DNA from: Pseudomonas sp. PH1b
GTDB taxonomy: Bacteria > Pseudomonadota > Gammaproteobacteria > Pseudomonadales > Pseudomonadaceae
DNA length: 64,000 nt
Direction of reading: 5' to 3'
NCBI RefSeq assembly: GCF_000633395.1
Contig: NZ_AYMU01000005.1
Span: 248,001 to 312,000 of the forward strand
This document shows, one piece after another, positions 38,721-47,621 of the stretch. Both the position numbers and the translations under genes were made by a program. The notes below the pieces were generated by a model. The model ran no database searches, had not been told where the DNA came from, and saw only the letters and a list, made by a program, of their open reading frames with translations. Each line of letters opens with the position of its first letter. Position 1 is the first letter of the stretch.

Positions 38721-40673
38721 TCAAAGCGCCCAGGCGACTTTCAAGCCTTCGTGGATGGCTTCTTCCACGGTGCGCGGTGCCAGGCAGTCGCCGATGCGCT
38801 GGAAGGGCACCAGGCCTTTGAGCTGTTGGCCGAGGTCGTCCACCGATTGGTGGCCTTGGCACAGCACCAGGCTGTCGACGTTTTCCAGGAGCATGGGTTC
38901 GCCGCTGGCGGTGTGTTGCAGGTACACGGTGCTGTCGTCGCAGCCGTAGAGGCGGGCGTAGGGGATGATCGGGATCGCCAGTTTGTGCAGTTCGCCGGCC
39001 AGTTGGTCGCGCACGTACAGCGGCAGACTTTCGCCGCAGTGGGTGCCGTTGACCGCCAGTTGCACTTGGTGCCCGGCGCGTACCAGGCGTTCGGCGATGC
39101 CGGGGCCGATCCAGTCGCAGCGCCAGTCGGCCACTACCACGCTGCGGCCCAGTTGCACTTCGTCCCGCAGTACTTGCCAGGCGTCCACCACTTGCAGCTC
39201 GCCGCCGCGTTCGAAGTTCGGCCAGTAAGGCTGGGCGCCGGTGGCGATGATCACGTGGTCGGGGTTTTCGCGCTCGATCAGGGCGCGGTCGACCCGGGTG
39301 TTGCGCAGCACTTCCACGCCGGCCAGTTGCATTTCCCGTTGCAGGTTGGTGCTGGCGCCGCCGAATTCGCTGCGCCGGGGCAGTAGTTGCGCCAGTTGGA
39401 TCTGGCCGCCCAGTTGCGCGCTGGCTTCGTAGAGGGTGACGCGGTGGCCCCGTTGCGCAGCCACCGCAGCGGCTTTCATCCCGGCCGGGCCGCCGCCCAC
39501 CACCAGGATGCGTTTGCCGCGGGCGCTGGGCTTGGGCTGGCCGTAGAGCAGTTCGCGGCCGGTTTCCGGGTGCTGGATGCAGGAGATCGGCAGGCCCTTG
39601 TGGAAGTGGCCGATGCACGCCTGGTTGCAGGCGATGCAGGCGCGTACGTCTTCGGCGTGGCCGCGGTCGCTCTTGTTGGGCATCTGCGGGTCGCAGATCA
39701 GCGCGCGGGTCATGCCGCACACATCGGCCTGGCCCTTGGCGATGATCGCCTCGGCTTCCTGGGGCTGGTTGATGCGCCCGGTGACGAACAGCGGGATCGA
39801 CAGCCCGGCCTTGAAGGTGCCGGCTTCCCGGGCGAGATAAGCCGCTTCCACCGCCATGGGCGGCACGATGTGCACCGCGCCGCCGAGGGAGGCCGAGGTG
39901 CCGGCGACGATGTGCACGTAGTCCAGTTGCCCTTGCAGCAGTTGTACGGCGGCCAGGGATTCGTCTTCGGTGAGGCCTTCGGGGTCGCGTTCATCGGCGG
40001 AAATCCGCAGGCCGATGATGAAGTCCTGATCGGTGCTGGCGCGCATGGCGCCGAGGATTTCCCGGATAAAGCGCAGGCGCTGTTCCAGCTCGCCGTTGTA
40101 GCCATCGCTGCGGCGGTTGACCCGCGGGTTGATGAACTGCGCCGGCAGGTAGCCGTGGCTGGCCACCAGTTCCACGCCGTCCAGTCCGGCCTGGTGCAGG
40201 CGCCGGGCGGCGTCGGCGTAGCCCTGGATGATCTCGTCGATCATCTCCTGGTCCAGGGCCCGGGGCATGACCCGGAAGCGTTCGTTGGGCACCGCCGAAG
40301 GGGCGTAGGCCACCGCCAGCAGGCCGTCGGCGGACTCCATGATTTCCCGCCCCGGGTGGAAGATCTGCGACAGCACCACGGTGCCGTGGGCGTGGCAGGT
40401 TTCCGCCAGGCGCCGGTAGCCGTCGATGCAGGCGTCGTCGGTGGCCATCAGCACGTGGCTGGTGTAGCGCGCACTGTCGTGAACCCCGGCCACCTGCAGC
40501 ACGATCAGGCCGACGCCGCCTTCGGCCCGGGCCCGGTGATAGGCAATCAGCTGTTCGTTGACCAGGTTGTCGGTGGGCATCGAGGTGTCGTGGCCGCTGG
40601 ACATGATGCGGTTCTTCAGGCGTTTGCCACGGATCTCTAGGGGTTGGAACAGGTGCGGGAAGGCGCTGGTCAT
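38721..40673 (-). CDS. NADH:flavin oxidoreductase / FAD-NAD(P)-binding protein (DgcA/StcD-like)
   Basis: The 650-residue protein has an Old-Yellow-Enzyme TIM barrel (1-370; FQPLEIRGKRLKNRIMSSGH, SHGYLPAQFINPRVNRRSD), an iron-sulphur cysteine cluster (CIACNQACIGHFHKGLPISC) and a C-terminal FAD/NAD module (RILVVGGGPAGMKAAAVAAQ). The same plan occurs in 2,4-dienoyl-CoA reductase, trimethylamine dehydrogenase and the demethylases DgcA and StcD. The opening MSSGHDTSMPTDNL resembles the N-methyl-amine demethylase branch rather than FadH. The linked polyamine-type binding protein and PuuR-like regulator fit an amine or betaine substrate; the exact substrate is not known. Confidence 0.85.
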   Translation of the reverse strand: MTSAFPHLFQPLEIRGKRLKNRIMSSGHDTSMPTDNLVNEQLIAYHRARAEGGVGLIVLQVAGVHDSARYTSHVLMATDDACIDGYRRLAETCHAHGTVVLSQIFHPGREIMESADGLLAVAYAPSAVPNERFRVMPRALDQEMIDEIIQGYADAARRLHQAGLDGVELVASHGYLPAQFINPRVNRRSDGYNGELEQRLRFIREILGAMRASTDQDFIIGLRISADERDPEGLTEDESLAAVQLLQGQLDYVHIVAGTSASLGGAVHIVPPMAVEAAYLAREAGTFKAGLSIPLFVTGRINQPQEAEAIIAKGQADVCGMTRALICDPQMPNKSDRGHAEDVRACIACNQACIGHFHKGLPISCIQHPETGRELLYGQPKPSARGKRILVVGGGPAGMKAAAVAAQRGHRVTLYEASAQLGGQIQLAQLLPRRSEFGGASTNLQREMQLAGVEVLRNTRVDRALIERENPDHVIIATGAQPYWPNFERGGELQVVDAWQVLRDEVQLGRSVVVADWRCDWIGPGIAERLVRAGHQVQLAVNGTHCGESLPLYVRDQLAGELHKLAIPIIPYARLYGCDDSTVYLQHTASGEPMLLENVDSLVLCQGHQSVDDLGQQLKGLVPFQRIGDCLAPRTVEEAIHEGLKVAWAL

Positions 40674-40887
40674 TGCGGTGGCTCCAGGCGGGCCGAGGGC
40701 AGGGGGCAGGGCCTCGGCGTTGTTATTATGTCGCTATCAAAATTTACCTGTAGTAAAAAATCAACTTGTTTTTTTACTGGTGCTTGCAGTAGCTTCGATC
40801 TGCGCCCGCTCCCGGGGCCAACCTCACAACAATAAAAAAGGGCTGTGCCGGCGCCTGCCGGTGCGGCACCGCGAAGAGGATTCACAG
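40674..40887. promoter_or_regulatory. Divergent promoter region with overlapping inverted repeats
   Basis: An AT-rich patch holds TTTAC-CTGTA-GTAAA (40743-40757) and AGTAAAAAA / TTTTTTACT (40752-40760 with 40770-40778). The two dyads share their middle arm. They lie between the oxidoreductase and the solute-binding-protein genes and are candidate sites for the XRE-cupin or TetR regulators of the locus. Confidence 0.45.
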
Positions 40888-41949
40888 ATGAAAGCGCTCA
40901 CCCGCAAGCACGGTTGTTCCTTCCTGGCCCTGAGCCTGGCCCTGGGTTTTTCCCTGGGCCAGGGCACTGCCCAGGCAGCCCCCGACATGGTGGTCGTGGC
41001 GTACGGCGGAGCCGGACAAAAAGCCCAGGACGTGGCGTTGTTCCAACCCTTCAGCAAGGCCGATGGCAGCAAGCTGATCCAGAGCGAATACAACGGCGAA
41101 ATGGCCCGGATCAAGGTCATGGTCGACACCGGCAATGTCGACTGGGACGTGGTGCAGATCGAAGGCCCGGACCTGATGCGCGGCTGCGAGGAGGGCATGT
41201 ACGAGCCCCTGGACTGGAAGGCCCTGGGCCGTGCCGAGCAGCTGATTCCCGACGCTGCCCAGCCCTGTGGCTCGGCGGTGCTGGTGTGGAGCGTGGCCAT
41301 TGCCTACGACCGCAACAAGCTGGCCAAGGCGCCCGCGTCCTGGGCGGATTTCTGGGACGTCAAGCAGTTCCCCGGCAAGCGCGGCCTGCGCAAGCGCGCG
41401 GTGTACAACCTGGAATTCGCGCTGATGGCCGACGGGGTCAAGGTCGAGGACGTGTACAAGGTCCTGGCCACGCCGCAAGGGGTGGAGCGGGCCTTCGCCA
41501 AGCTGACCGAGCTCAAGCCGTACATCCAGTGGTGGGAAGCCGGGGCTCAGCCGGGGCAGTGGCTGGCCGCCGGTGATGTGGTGATGACCTCGACCTACAG
41601 CGGCCGCATCGCCGTGGCCGCCCAGGCTGGCGCACCGTTGGCGGTGGTCTGGCCCGGCAGCCTGTACGGCATGGACTACTGGGCGATCATCAAGGGCTCG
41701 AAACACGTCGACCAGGCCAAGCGCTTCATCGCCTTTGCCAACACTCCAGAAGCCCAGGTCAACTACGTGCAGCAGATCCCCTATGGCCCGACCAACACCC
41801 TGGCCGCGGCCAAGCTCGACCCGGCCCTGGCGCAGTGGGTGCCGACCTCGGAACAGAACCTCAAGGGTGCGTTGGCGATGAACGTGGAGTTCTGGGTCGA
41901 TCATGGCGAGGAACTGGAAGAGCGCTTCAACGCCTGGGCCAGCAAGTAG
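40888..41949 (+). CDS. ABC transporter periplasmic binding protein (polyamine/PotF-like)
   Basis: The 353-residue protein has a signal peptide (MKALTRKHGCSFLALSLALG, cleavage near AQA). Binding-protein type 2 fold with PotD/F-family signatures: MVVVAYGGAGQKAQDVALFQ, DVVQIEGPDLMRGCEEGMYE, WADFWDVKQFPGKRGLR, YSGRIAVAAQAGAPLAVVWP and GPTNTLAAAKLDP. GAAGAGGA precedes ATG 40888. No permease or ATPase genes are adjacent, so it is either an orphan subunit serving a transporter encoded elsewhere or a remnant of a larger operon. The class II aldolase gene follows after 73 bp. Confidence 0.88.
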   Translation: MKALTRKHGCSFLALSLALGFSLGQGTAQAAPDMVVVAYGGAGQKAQDVALFQPFSKADGSKLIQSEYNGEMARIKVMVDTGNVDWDVVQIEGPDLMRGCEEGMYEPLDWKALGRAEQLIPDAAQPCGSAVLVWSVAIAYDRNKLAKAPASWADFWDVKQFPGKRGLRKRAVYNLEFALMADGVKVEDVYKVLATPQGVERAFAKLTELKPYIQWWEAGAQPGQWLAAGDVVMTSTYSGRIAVAAQAGAPLAVVWPGSLYGMDYWAIIKGSKHVDQAKRFIAFANTPEAQVNYVQQIPYGPTNTLAAAKLDPALAQWVPTSEQNLKGALAMNVEFWVDHGEELEERFNAWASK

Positions 41950-42022
41950 CCCCAACGGGCTGGACGTCCAACGATGTCCGGCCCTATTGTTTGCCAGCCC
42001 AACCGCCTGGAGGACTCCAATA

Positions 42023-42817
42023 ATGAACAACATCGCTCCCAGCCCCCACGCCCTGACCGAGCGCAGCAGCACCGAACAGCGCCTGCGCGAAGAACTGGCG
42101 GCCTGCTACCGCCTGATCGCGCACTTTCGCATGACCGACCTGATCTTCACCCATATCTCGGTGCGCCTGCCTGGGCCCGAGCATCACTTCCTGATCAACC
42201 CCTACGGCCTGATGTTCGAGGAAATCACCGCTTCCAACCTGGTGAAGATCGACCTCAATGGCCAGGCCGTGGAGCCGTCGCCGTACCCGGTGAACCCAGC
42301 GGGCTTCGTGATCCACAGCGCCATTCATGGCGCCCGGGAAGACGCCCAGTGCGTGCTGCACACCCACACCAAGGCCGGTTGCGCGGTGGCGGCGCTCAAA
42401 TGCGGCTTGCTGCCGGTGAACCAGATCTCCATGGAGTTTTATGGCCGCGTGGCCTACCACGACTACGAAGGCGTGGCCCTGGACCTGGGCGAGCAGCAAC
42501 GGCTGGTGGCCGACCTGGGGGACAAGAGCGTGCTGATGCTGCGCAACCATGGCTTGCTCACCGTGGGCGAAACCGTGAGCCAGGCGTTTTTGCGCATGTA
42601 CTACCTGGAGAAGGCCTGCGAAATCCAGCTGGCGGCCCAGGCGGCGGGGGAGATCGTCCTGCCGCCGGACGCGGTCTGCGCCCACACCGAGCGTCAGTTC
42701 AACGACCCGGGGCGGCCGCTGCAGGAAGGCGAGCTGAATGACCCGGATGCCATGCAACTGGCCTGGGCGGCGTTGTTGCGGTTGCTGGAACGCATCGCCC
42801 CCGACTATCGGGCCTGA
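42023..42817 (+). CDS. Class II aldolase/adducin-family protein
   Basis: The 264-residue protein has the FucA/adducin fold. FRMTDLIFTHISVRLPG and HFLINPYGLMFEEITASNLV hold the phosphate-site residues; VLHTHTKAGCAVAAL carries the zinc-binding HTH pair; VLMLRNHGLLTVGETVSQAF is the distal histidine and family signature. It probably cleaves or decarboxylates a hydroxy-acid made in the same pathway as the upstream oxidoreductase. GGAGGAC precedes ATG 42023. A BetI-like regulator gene follows. Confidence 0.87.
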   Translation: MNNIAPSPHALTERSSTEQRLREELAACYRLIAHFRMTDLIFTHISVRLPGPEHHFLINPYGLMFEEITASNLVKIDLNGQAVEPSPYPVNPAGFVIHSAIHGAREDAQCVLHTHTKAGCAVAALKCGLLPVNQISMEFYGRVAYHDYEGVALDLGEQQRLVADLGDKSVLMLRNHGLLTVGETVSQAFLRMYYLEKACEIQLAAQAAGEIVLPPDAVCAHTERQFNDPGRPLQEGELNDPDAMQLAWAALLRLLERIAPDYRA

Positions 42818-42914
42818 AGGGGGACGGCCTGAAGGCGGGGCTGGATGCTCGCGGGACGCCTGTTGTACAGTCGTTCAGCTGCACATTCCCGCCACCGTCC
42901 AAGGAACCCGCCCC

Positions 42915-43562
42915 ATGAGCCAGGAAGCGCGCTTTTCCCGTCTGGAACCCGACTTGCGCAAGGCCGAGCTGATCGAGGCGACCCTGACCTGCCTCAAGCT
43001 CCACGGTTTCCAGGGTGCGTCGATCCGCAAGATTTCCGCCGCGGCCGGGGTCTCGGTGGGGCTGATCAGCCATCACTATTCCGGCAAGGACGAGCTGGTG
43101 GCCGAGGCCTATCGCGCGATCACCGGGCGGGTCATGACCCTGCTGCGCGAGGCCATGGAGCAGGCCGCACCTGATCCCCGGCAGCGGCTGTCGGCGTTCT
43201 TTCGCGCCTCGTTCTGCGCCGAACTGCTGGACCCGCGGCTGCTGGATGCCTGGCTGGCGTTCTGGGGCGCGGTGAAGACCGCCGAGGCGATCAACCTGGC
43301 CCACGAGCATTCCTACGGTGAATACCGCAATGAGCTGGCCAGCCTGCTGGGCCAGTTGGCCGGCATTCAGGGCTGGACAGGCTTCGACGCCGACTTGGCG
43401 GCCATCAGCCTCAGCGCCTTGCTCGACGGCCTGTGGCTGGAATCCGGGCTCAACCCCGGAACCTTCAGCCCGCAGCAGGGCGTGCAGATCTGCGAGGCCT
43501 GGGTCGAGGGCCTGCTGGCCAGCTCCGGGCGCGGTTTTATCCCCCCGACGCAGGGCTGTTGA
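42915..43562 (+). CDS. TetR-family regulator (BetI-like)
   Basis: The 215-residue protein has an N-terminal HTH (ELIEATLTCLKLHGFQGASI, ISAAAGVSVGLISHHYSGKD) and a C-terminal BetI-type helical domain (RLSAFFRASFCAELLDPRLL, LDAWLAFWGAVKTAEAINLA). The ISHHYSGKD-like recognition helix and the C-terminal part place it with BetI, the choline/betaine-responsive repressor group. AAGGAA lies upstream of ATG 42915. Its position after the aldolase gene suggests it controls this catabolic locus. Confidence 0.88.
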   Translation: MSQEARFSRLEPDLRKAELIEATLTCLKLHGFQGASIRKISAAAGVSVGLISHHYSGKDELVAEAYRAITGRVMTLLREAMEQAAPDPRQRLSAFFRASFCAELLDPRLLDAWLAFWGAVKTAEAINLAHEHSYGEYRNELASLLGQLAGIQGWTGFDADLAAISLSALLDGLWLESGLNPGTFSPQQGVQICEAWVEGLLASSGRGFIPPTQGC

Positions 43563-43636
43563 TCGGTTGTTCAGTAATGGCTAGGCTGCTGCGCTGTAGG
43601 TGATCTTTCTAATAAAAATAATCAGGAACACAGGCG

Positions 43637-44353
43637 ATGACTCCTCGGGTATTGATCGTCGACGACGATCCGCTGATTCGCGAACTGCTCCACGCTTATC
43701 TCTCTCAGGAAGGCTACGAGGTGCACTGCGCTGCCACCGCGGAACAGGCGGAAGCCTTTCTCGACCAGCACACGGTGGACCTGCTGATGCTCGATATCCG
43801 CCTGCCGGGCAAGGACGGCCTGACCCTGACCCGCGAGCTGCGGGTGCGCTCGGAGGTGGGGATCATCCTGATCACCGGGCGCAACGATGACATCGACCGC
43901 ATCGTCGGCCTGGAATGCGGCGCCGACGACTACGTGATCAAGCCCCTCAACCCCCGCGAGCTGGTGTCCCGGGCCAAGAACCTGGTGCGCCGAGTGCGCC
44001 ATGCCCGCCTGCCGCAACCCATGGCCGCGAGCCCGAGCCCGGTCAAGCAGTTCGCCGACTGGGCCCTGGACACCGACCGCCGTCGGCTGATCGACCCCCG
44101 GGGCAGCGAGACCCTGCTGACCCACGGCGAATACCAGCTGCTCAGCGTGTTCCTGCGCAACAGCGGCCACACCCTGAGCCGCGACCAGTTGATGGACCAG
44201 ATCCGCAACCGCGAATGGGTGCCCAGCGACCGCTCCATCGACGTGCTGGTGGGCCGTCTGCGGCGCAAGCTGCACGACGACCCGGCCGAGCCGGAGCTGA
44301 TCATCACCATTCACGGTGCCGGTTACCTGTTCACCGCCAGCGTGGCCGCCTGA
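43637..44353 (+). CDS. aruR: Response regulator AruR (OmpR family)
   Basis: The 238-residue protein has a receiver domain (IVDDDP, phosphoacceptor Asp53 in LLMLDIRLPGKDG, DYVIKPLNPREL) and an OmpR winged helix (LLTHGEYQLLSVFLRNSG, DRSIDVLVGRLRRKL, IHGAGYLF). The block order matches the P. aeruginosa arginine-transaminase locus, where aruR and aruS activate aruHI when the main arginine succinyltransferase route is unavailable. The gene overlaps or abuts the following sensor gene. AruR identity rests on this synteny with the downstream aruI-aruH pair. Confidence 0.85.
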   Translation: MTPRVLIVDDDPLIRELLHAYLSQEGYEVHCAATAEQAEAFLDQHTVDLLMLDIRLPGKDGLTLTRELRVRSEVGIILITGRNDDIDRIVGLECGADDYVIKPLNPRELVSRAKNLVRRVRHARLPQPMAASPSPVKQFADWALDTDRRRLIDPRGSETLLTHGEYQLLSVFLRNSGHTLSRDQLMDQIRNREWVPSDRSIDVLVGRLRRKLHDDPAEPELIITIHGAGYLFTASVAA

Positions 44354-44354
44354 A

Positions 44355-45161
44355 TTGCGGCGCTGCGCCTGGGGGCTGTGCTTGATGCTGCTGGCGGGCG
44401 CCGCCTGGGCCCAGCCCATGCTTGAATCCCGGCCGGATGCGCGGCCGCTGCTGCGCTATTGCGACTACCCGGTGTACCCGCCGATTTCCTGGAGCGATGG
44501 CCAGCAGGTGCGCGGCCTGGCGCCGAACCTGGTGCGCCAGGTGCTGGGGGACCTGGGCTACCAGGTGCAGGTGGTGGTGCTGGGCAACTGGAAGCGCTGC
44601 CTGCTGGACGCGGCGGCCGGCCGGGTGGACGTGGTGCTGGCCTACAGCACCAGCCAGCGCCAACAGGACCTGGTGTTTTCCCGGGTGCCGGTGCTGCGTG
44701 AAGAGGTGGCGCTGTTCGTCAACCGTCGCCATGCGCCGCACTTTGAAACGCTCCAGGACCTGACCGCCTACCGCGGCGGCCTGCTGTTTGGGGAAAGCTA
44801 CGGCCAGCAGTTCGACCGTGAAGTGGTGCAGCACGGCAATATCGAATGGGTCTCCAGCAGCCAGCAGAACTTCGGCAAGCTGATCCGCCAGCGCATCGAC
44901 TTCATCCCCCATGAACGCCGCACCGGGCAACTGTTCATCGAACAATTGCCCGGTGCCGAGGACATCGTCGCCTTGCCCCAGGCGCTGAGCGTCGACTACC
45001 TGCGCCTGGCGGTGTCGCGGCACTCGCCCCTGGCGGCGCACATGGTGCAGATCGACGCCCAATTGCAGCGTCAGGTGGACAGCGGAGCGATTCAGCGCTG
45101 GCTGGATCAGAGCCAGGCCGACTACCGGGCCATGCTGCAATCGACCCGGGCGGCGCCATGA
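44355..45161 (+). CDS. Periplasmic solute-binding-domain sensor protein of the Aru system
   Basis: The protein has about 269 residues with a signal peptide ([19 protein letters not shown]) and one SBP_bac_3-type binding domain: [60 protein letters not shown]. Start candidates are GTG 44316 (38 bp into aruR), TTG 44355 and ATG 44385; TTG 44355 gives the best signal peptide. The stop overlaps the aruS ATG (ATGA). It probably binds arginine or a related molecule and contacts the AruS periplasmic domain, a three-component arrangement. Confidence 0.75.
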   Translation: MRRCAWGLCLMLLAGAAWAQPMLESRPDARPLLRYCDYPVYPPISWSDGQQVRGLAPNLVRQVLGDLGYQVQVVVLGNWKRCLLDAAAGRVDVVLAYSTSQRQQDLVFSRVPVLREEVALFVNRRHAPHFETLQDLTAYRGGLLFGESYGQQFDREVVQHGNIEWVSSSQQNFGKLIRQRIDFIPHERRTGQLFIEQLPGAEDIVALPQALSVDYLRLAVSRHSPLAAHMVQIDAQLQRQVDSGAIQRWLDQSQADYRAMLQSTRAAP

Positions 45162-47413
45162 TCCGTCCCCGTCCCGGCGGCCTGCTGCGGCGCCTGCTGC
45201 TGTTCATCCTACTGTTCAGCCTGTGCTTCACGGTGCTGGCCAGCGCGGTGCAGCTGTACTTCGAATACCGTCGGGAAATGCGCGAGATCGACAGCCGCAT
45301 GGAGCTGATCCGCGCCGGCTACCTGGGCAGCCTGGAGCGCAACCTGTGGGACCTCAACCAGGAACAGCTGACCGTGCAGTTGCAGGGGCTGGTGGATTTT
45401 TCCGACGTGGCCCGGGTGCACCTGGTGAGCCCTGATTTCGACCTGCAGCAAGGCAGCAGCGAGCTGATCGGGCCGCTGCGGGTGGAGCGCTTTCCCCTCA
45501 GCTACCAGCCGCCCTCGGGGCCGCTGCGGGAGCTGGGTGAGCTGCAGGTCAGTACCGACCTGGGGGCGGTGTACCGACGCCTGTACGCCACCGGGCTGGC
45601 CAGCCTGCTGTGGATGAGCGTATTTCTCTGCGGGCTGGCGGTGGCCTTGTCTGGCCTGTTCCACCGCCTGGTGACCCGGCACCTGCAGGTCATGGCCGAC
45701 TTTGCCCGGCGGGTGGCCAGCGGTGAATTGCACGAGCCGTTGCACCTGGACAAACGGCAGACGCCGGAAGGCGATGAGATCGACACCGTGGCCCGGGCCC
45801 TGGACGAGATGCGCGGGGCGATCCTGGCCGATATCCAGCACCGCGAGAGCGACCGGCTGGCGTTGCAGGACAAGCGCGACGAGTTGCAACGGCGGGTCCA
45901 GCGGCGCACCGCGAGCCTGGAGCACGCCAAGGAAGAGGCCGAGGCGGCCAACCTCGCCAAGTCGCGTTTTCTGGCGACCATGAGCCACGAACTGCGCACG
46001 CCGTTGAACGGCATCCTGGGTATGGCCGAGTTGCTGCGCGGGGCACCGTTGGACGCTCGCGACCAGCGCCGTTTACAGGCCTTGCACCAGGCCGGGGAAG
46101 GCCTGCTGGCGATCCTCAACGAGCTGCTGTCGTTTGCGCGCCTGGAGGAGGGCGAGAGCCGCCCGGAGGTGCGGGACTTTTCCCTGCGCCAGTTGCTGGA
46201 CGAGGTCATCACCCTGCTGGAGCCCCGGGCCCAAGCCAATGGCACCCGCCTGGAACTGCGGGTCGATCCATGCCTGGCGCCCCGGCAGCAGGGCGCCGAA
46301 CAGTACCTGCGCCAGGTCCTGAGCAACCTGCTGGCCAATGCCATTCGTTTTACCGAGGACGGCTGGGTGCGGGTCGAGGTGCAATTGCTGGAGGGCCGTG
46401 GGCCGCTCCAGCACCTGCGCTGCTGTGTGCGCGACAACGGCATCGGCATCGCCGCGTCGATGCGCGAGAAGATCTTCGAGCGTTTCGTCCAGGCCAGCGA
46501 TCAAGTGGCCCGGCGCTATGGTGGCACTGGCCTGGGTTTGGCGATCTGCAAGCACCTGGTGCAGCAACTGGACGGCAGCATTGGCGTCGACAGCGAGCTG
46601 GGGCAGGGCAGTTGCTTCTGGTTCGAACTGTCCCTGGGCATCAGCTCGGTGGCGCAGGAAGCACCTCGGATACACGGGCCGGCCCGAGGGCTGAAGATTC
46701 TGGTGGTGGAGGACGTGGCGCTCAATCGCGAAGTGGCCAGCGGGCTGCTGGAGCGCGAGGGCCATCAGGTCTGGCTGGCGGAGGATGGGGAGGCGGCGCT
46801 GGCCCTGTGTCAGCAGCAGGCCTTCGACTTGCTGCTGCTGGACGTGCACCTGCCCGGCATCAGCGGAGTGCAACTGTGCCAGGAACTGCGGCGGCGCCCG
46901 GGGCCCAATCGCCAGGCCCGGGTGTTTGCCCTGACCGCCAGCGTCCAGCCGTCCCTGGTTCGTGATTACTTGCAGGCCGGAATGCAGGGCATCCTCGGCA
47001 AGCCGCTGCAGTTGGACCACCTGCGCCAGGTCCTGGCCGGGCAGGTTGGGCCCCGGTTGACGGCGAGCGAGGATGGGGTCGTCGACATCGGGCTGCTGGA
47101 CACCCACCGCACCCTGCTCGGGGACAACAAATTGCAGGGGCTGCTCAAGGTCCTGGGCGAGACCCTGGACCAGCAATACCCGCCGTTGATCGAAGCCCTG
47201 GCCGCCGAGGATTGCACCGCCATCCAGCACCAGGCCCACCGCCTGGCGGGCAGTGCCGACTCCCTGGGCTTTTGCGCCCTGGCCCGGGTGCTGCGCGCCC
47301 TGGAGGACGCAGCGATTGCCAGCGACCGGCCCTTGCTGGCGTCCCAGGCCCTGGGCCTGACGGCCACCTGGCAGCAGTCCCGGGCCATGCTGGCGCGCTT
47401 GCTGGCGCCTTGA
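45158..47413 (+). CDS. aruS: Hybrid sensor histidine kinase AruS
   Basis: The 751-residue membrane kinase has a transmembrane helix at about 12-35, a periplasmic loop to about 145, a second helix ([20 protein letters not shown]), HAMP, HisKA with H277 in [20 protein letters not shown], an ATPase domain (N-box LLANAIRF, G-box [13 protein letters not shown]), a receiver domain with Asp562 in [13 protein letters not shown], and a C-terminal HPt with His694 ([14 protein letters not shown]). This relay (H-D-H to the AruR Asp) is the AruS/TorS type. It is coupled to the upstream periplasmic protein. Confidence 0.88.
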   Translation: MIRPRPGGLLRRLLLFILLFSLCFTVLASAVQLYFEYRREMREIDSRMELIRAGYLGSLERNLWDLNQEQLTVQLQGLVDFSDVARVHLVSPDFDLQQGSSELIGPLRVERFPLSYQPPSGPLRELGELQVSTDLGAVYRRLYATGLASLLWMSVFLCGLAVALSGLFHRLVTRHLQVMADFARRVASGELHEPLHLDKRQTPEGDEIDTVARALDEMRGAILADIQHRESDRLALQDKRDELQRRVQRRTASLEHAKEEAEAANLAKSRFLATMSHELRTPLNGILGMAELLRGAPLDARDQRRLQALHQAGEGLLAILNELLSFARLEEGESRPEVRDFSLRQLLDEVITLLEPRAQANGTRLELRVDPCLAPRQQGAEQYLRQVLSNLLANAIRFTEDGWVRVEVQLLEGRGPLQHLRCCVRDNGIGIAASMREKIFERFVQASDQVARRYGGTGLGLAICKHLVQQLDGSIGVDSELGQGSCFWFELSLGISSVAQEAPRIHGPARGLKILVVEDVALNREVASGLLEREGHQVWLAEDGEAALALCQQQAFDLLLLDVHLPGISGVQLCQELRRRPGPNRQARVFALTASVQPSLVRDYLQAGMQGILGKPLQLDHLRQVLAGQVGPRLTASEDGVVDIGLLDTHRTLLGDNKLQGLLKVLGETLDQQYPPLIEALAAEDCTAIQHQAHRLAGSADSLGFCALARVLRALEDAAIASDRPLLASQALGLTATWQQSRAMLARLLAP

Positions 47414-47538
47414 CGTACAAATTCCTTACGACTTTTTACATCTTCGATCTTTTGCTTCAACCCGAACTTACATGGCTTTCCAATAATCGATGAAGCCGCG
47501 CTTGCCGCGGTCTTCGACGCTTACTGGAGATAATAATA

Positions 47539-47613
47539 ATGAACTGCCTGCAAGCCGCTTGCGCCTTTCCGACGTTCCCCTCGCTGCGCCTTGCGCGCCT
47601 CACCGACTGTTGA
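47539..47613 (+). CDS. Possible leader peptide upstream of the amino-acid permease
   Basis: The 24-codon ORF begins ATG 47539 with GGAGA nine bases upstream and encodes MNCLQAACAFPTFPSLRLAR plus LTDC. Its TGA lies nine bases before the permease ATG, and the permease ribosome site (GAGGTG) overlaps that stop. It contains three arginine or cysteine clusters but no arginine run, so classic attenuation is not evident; translational coupling is possible. Confidence 0.4.
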   Translation: MNCLQAACAFPTFPSLRLARLTDC

Positions 47614-47621
47614 GGTGCGCC

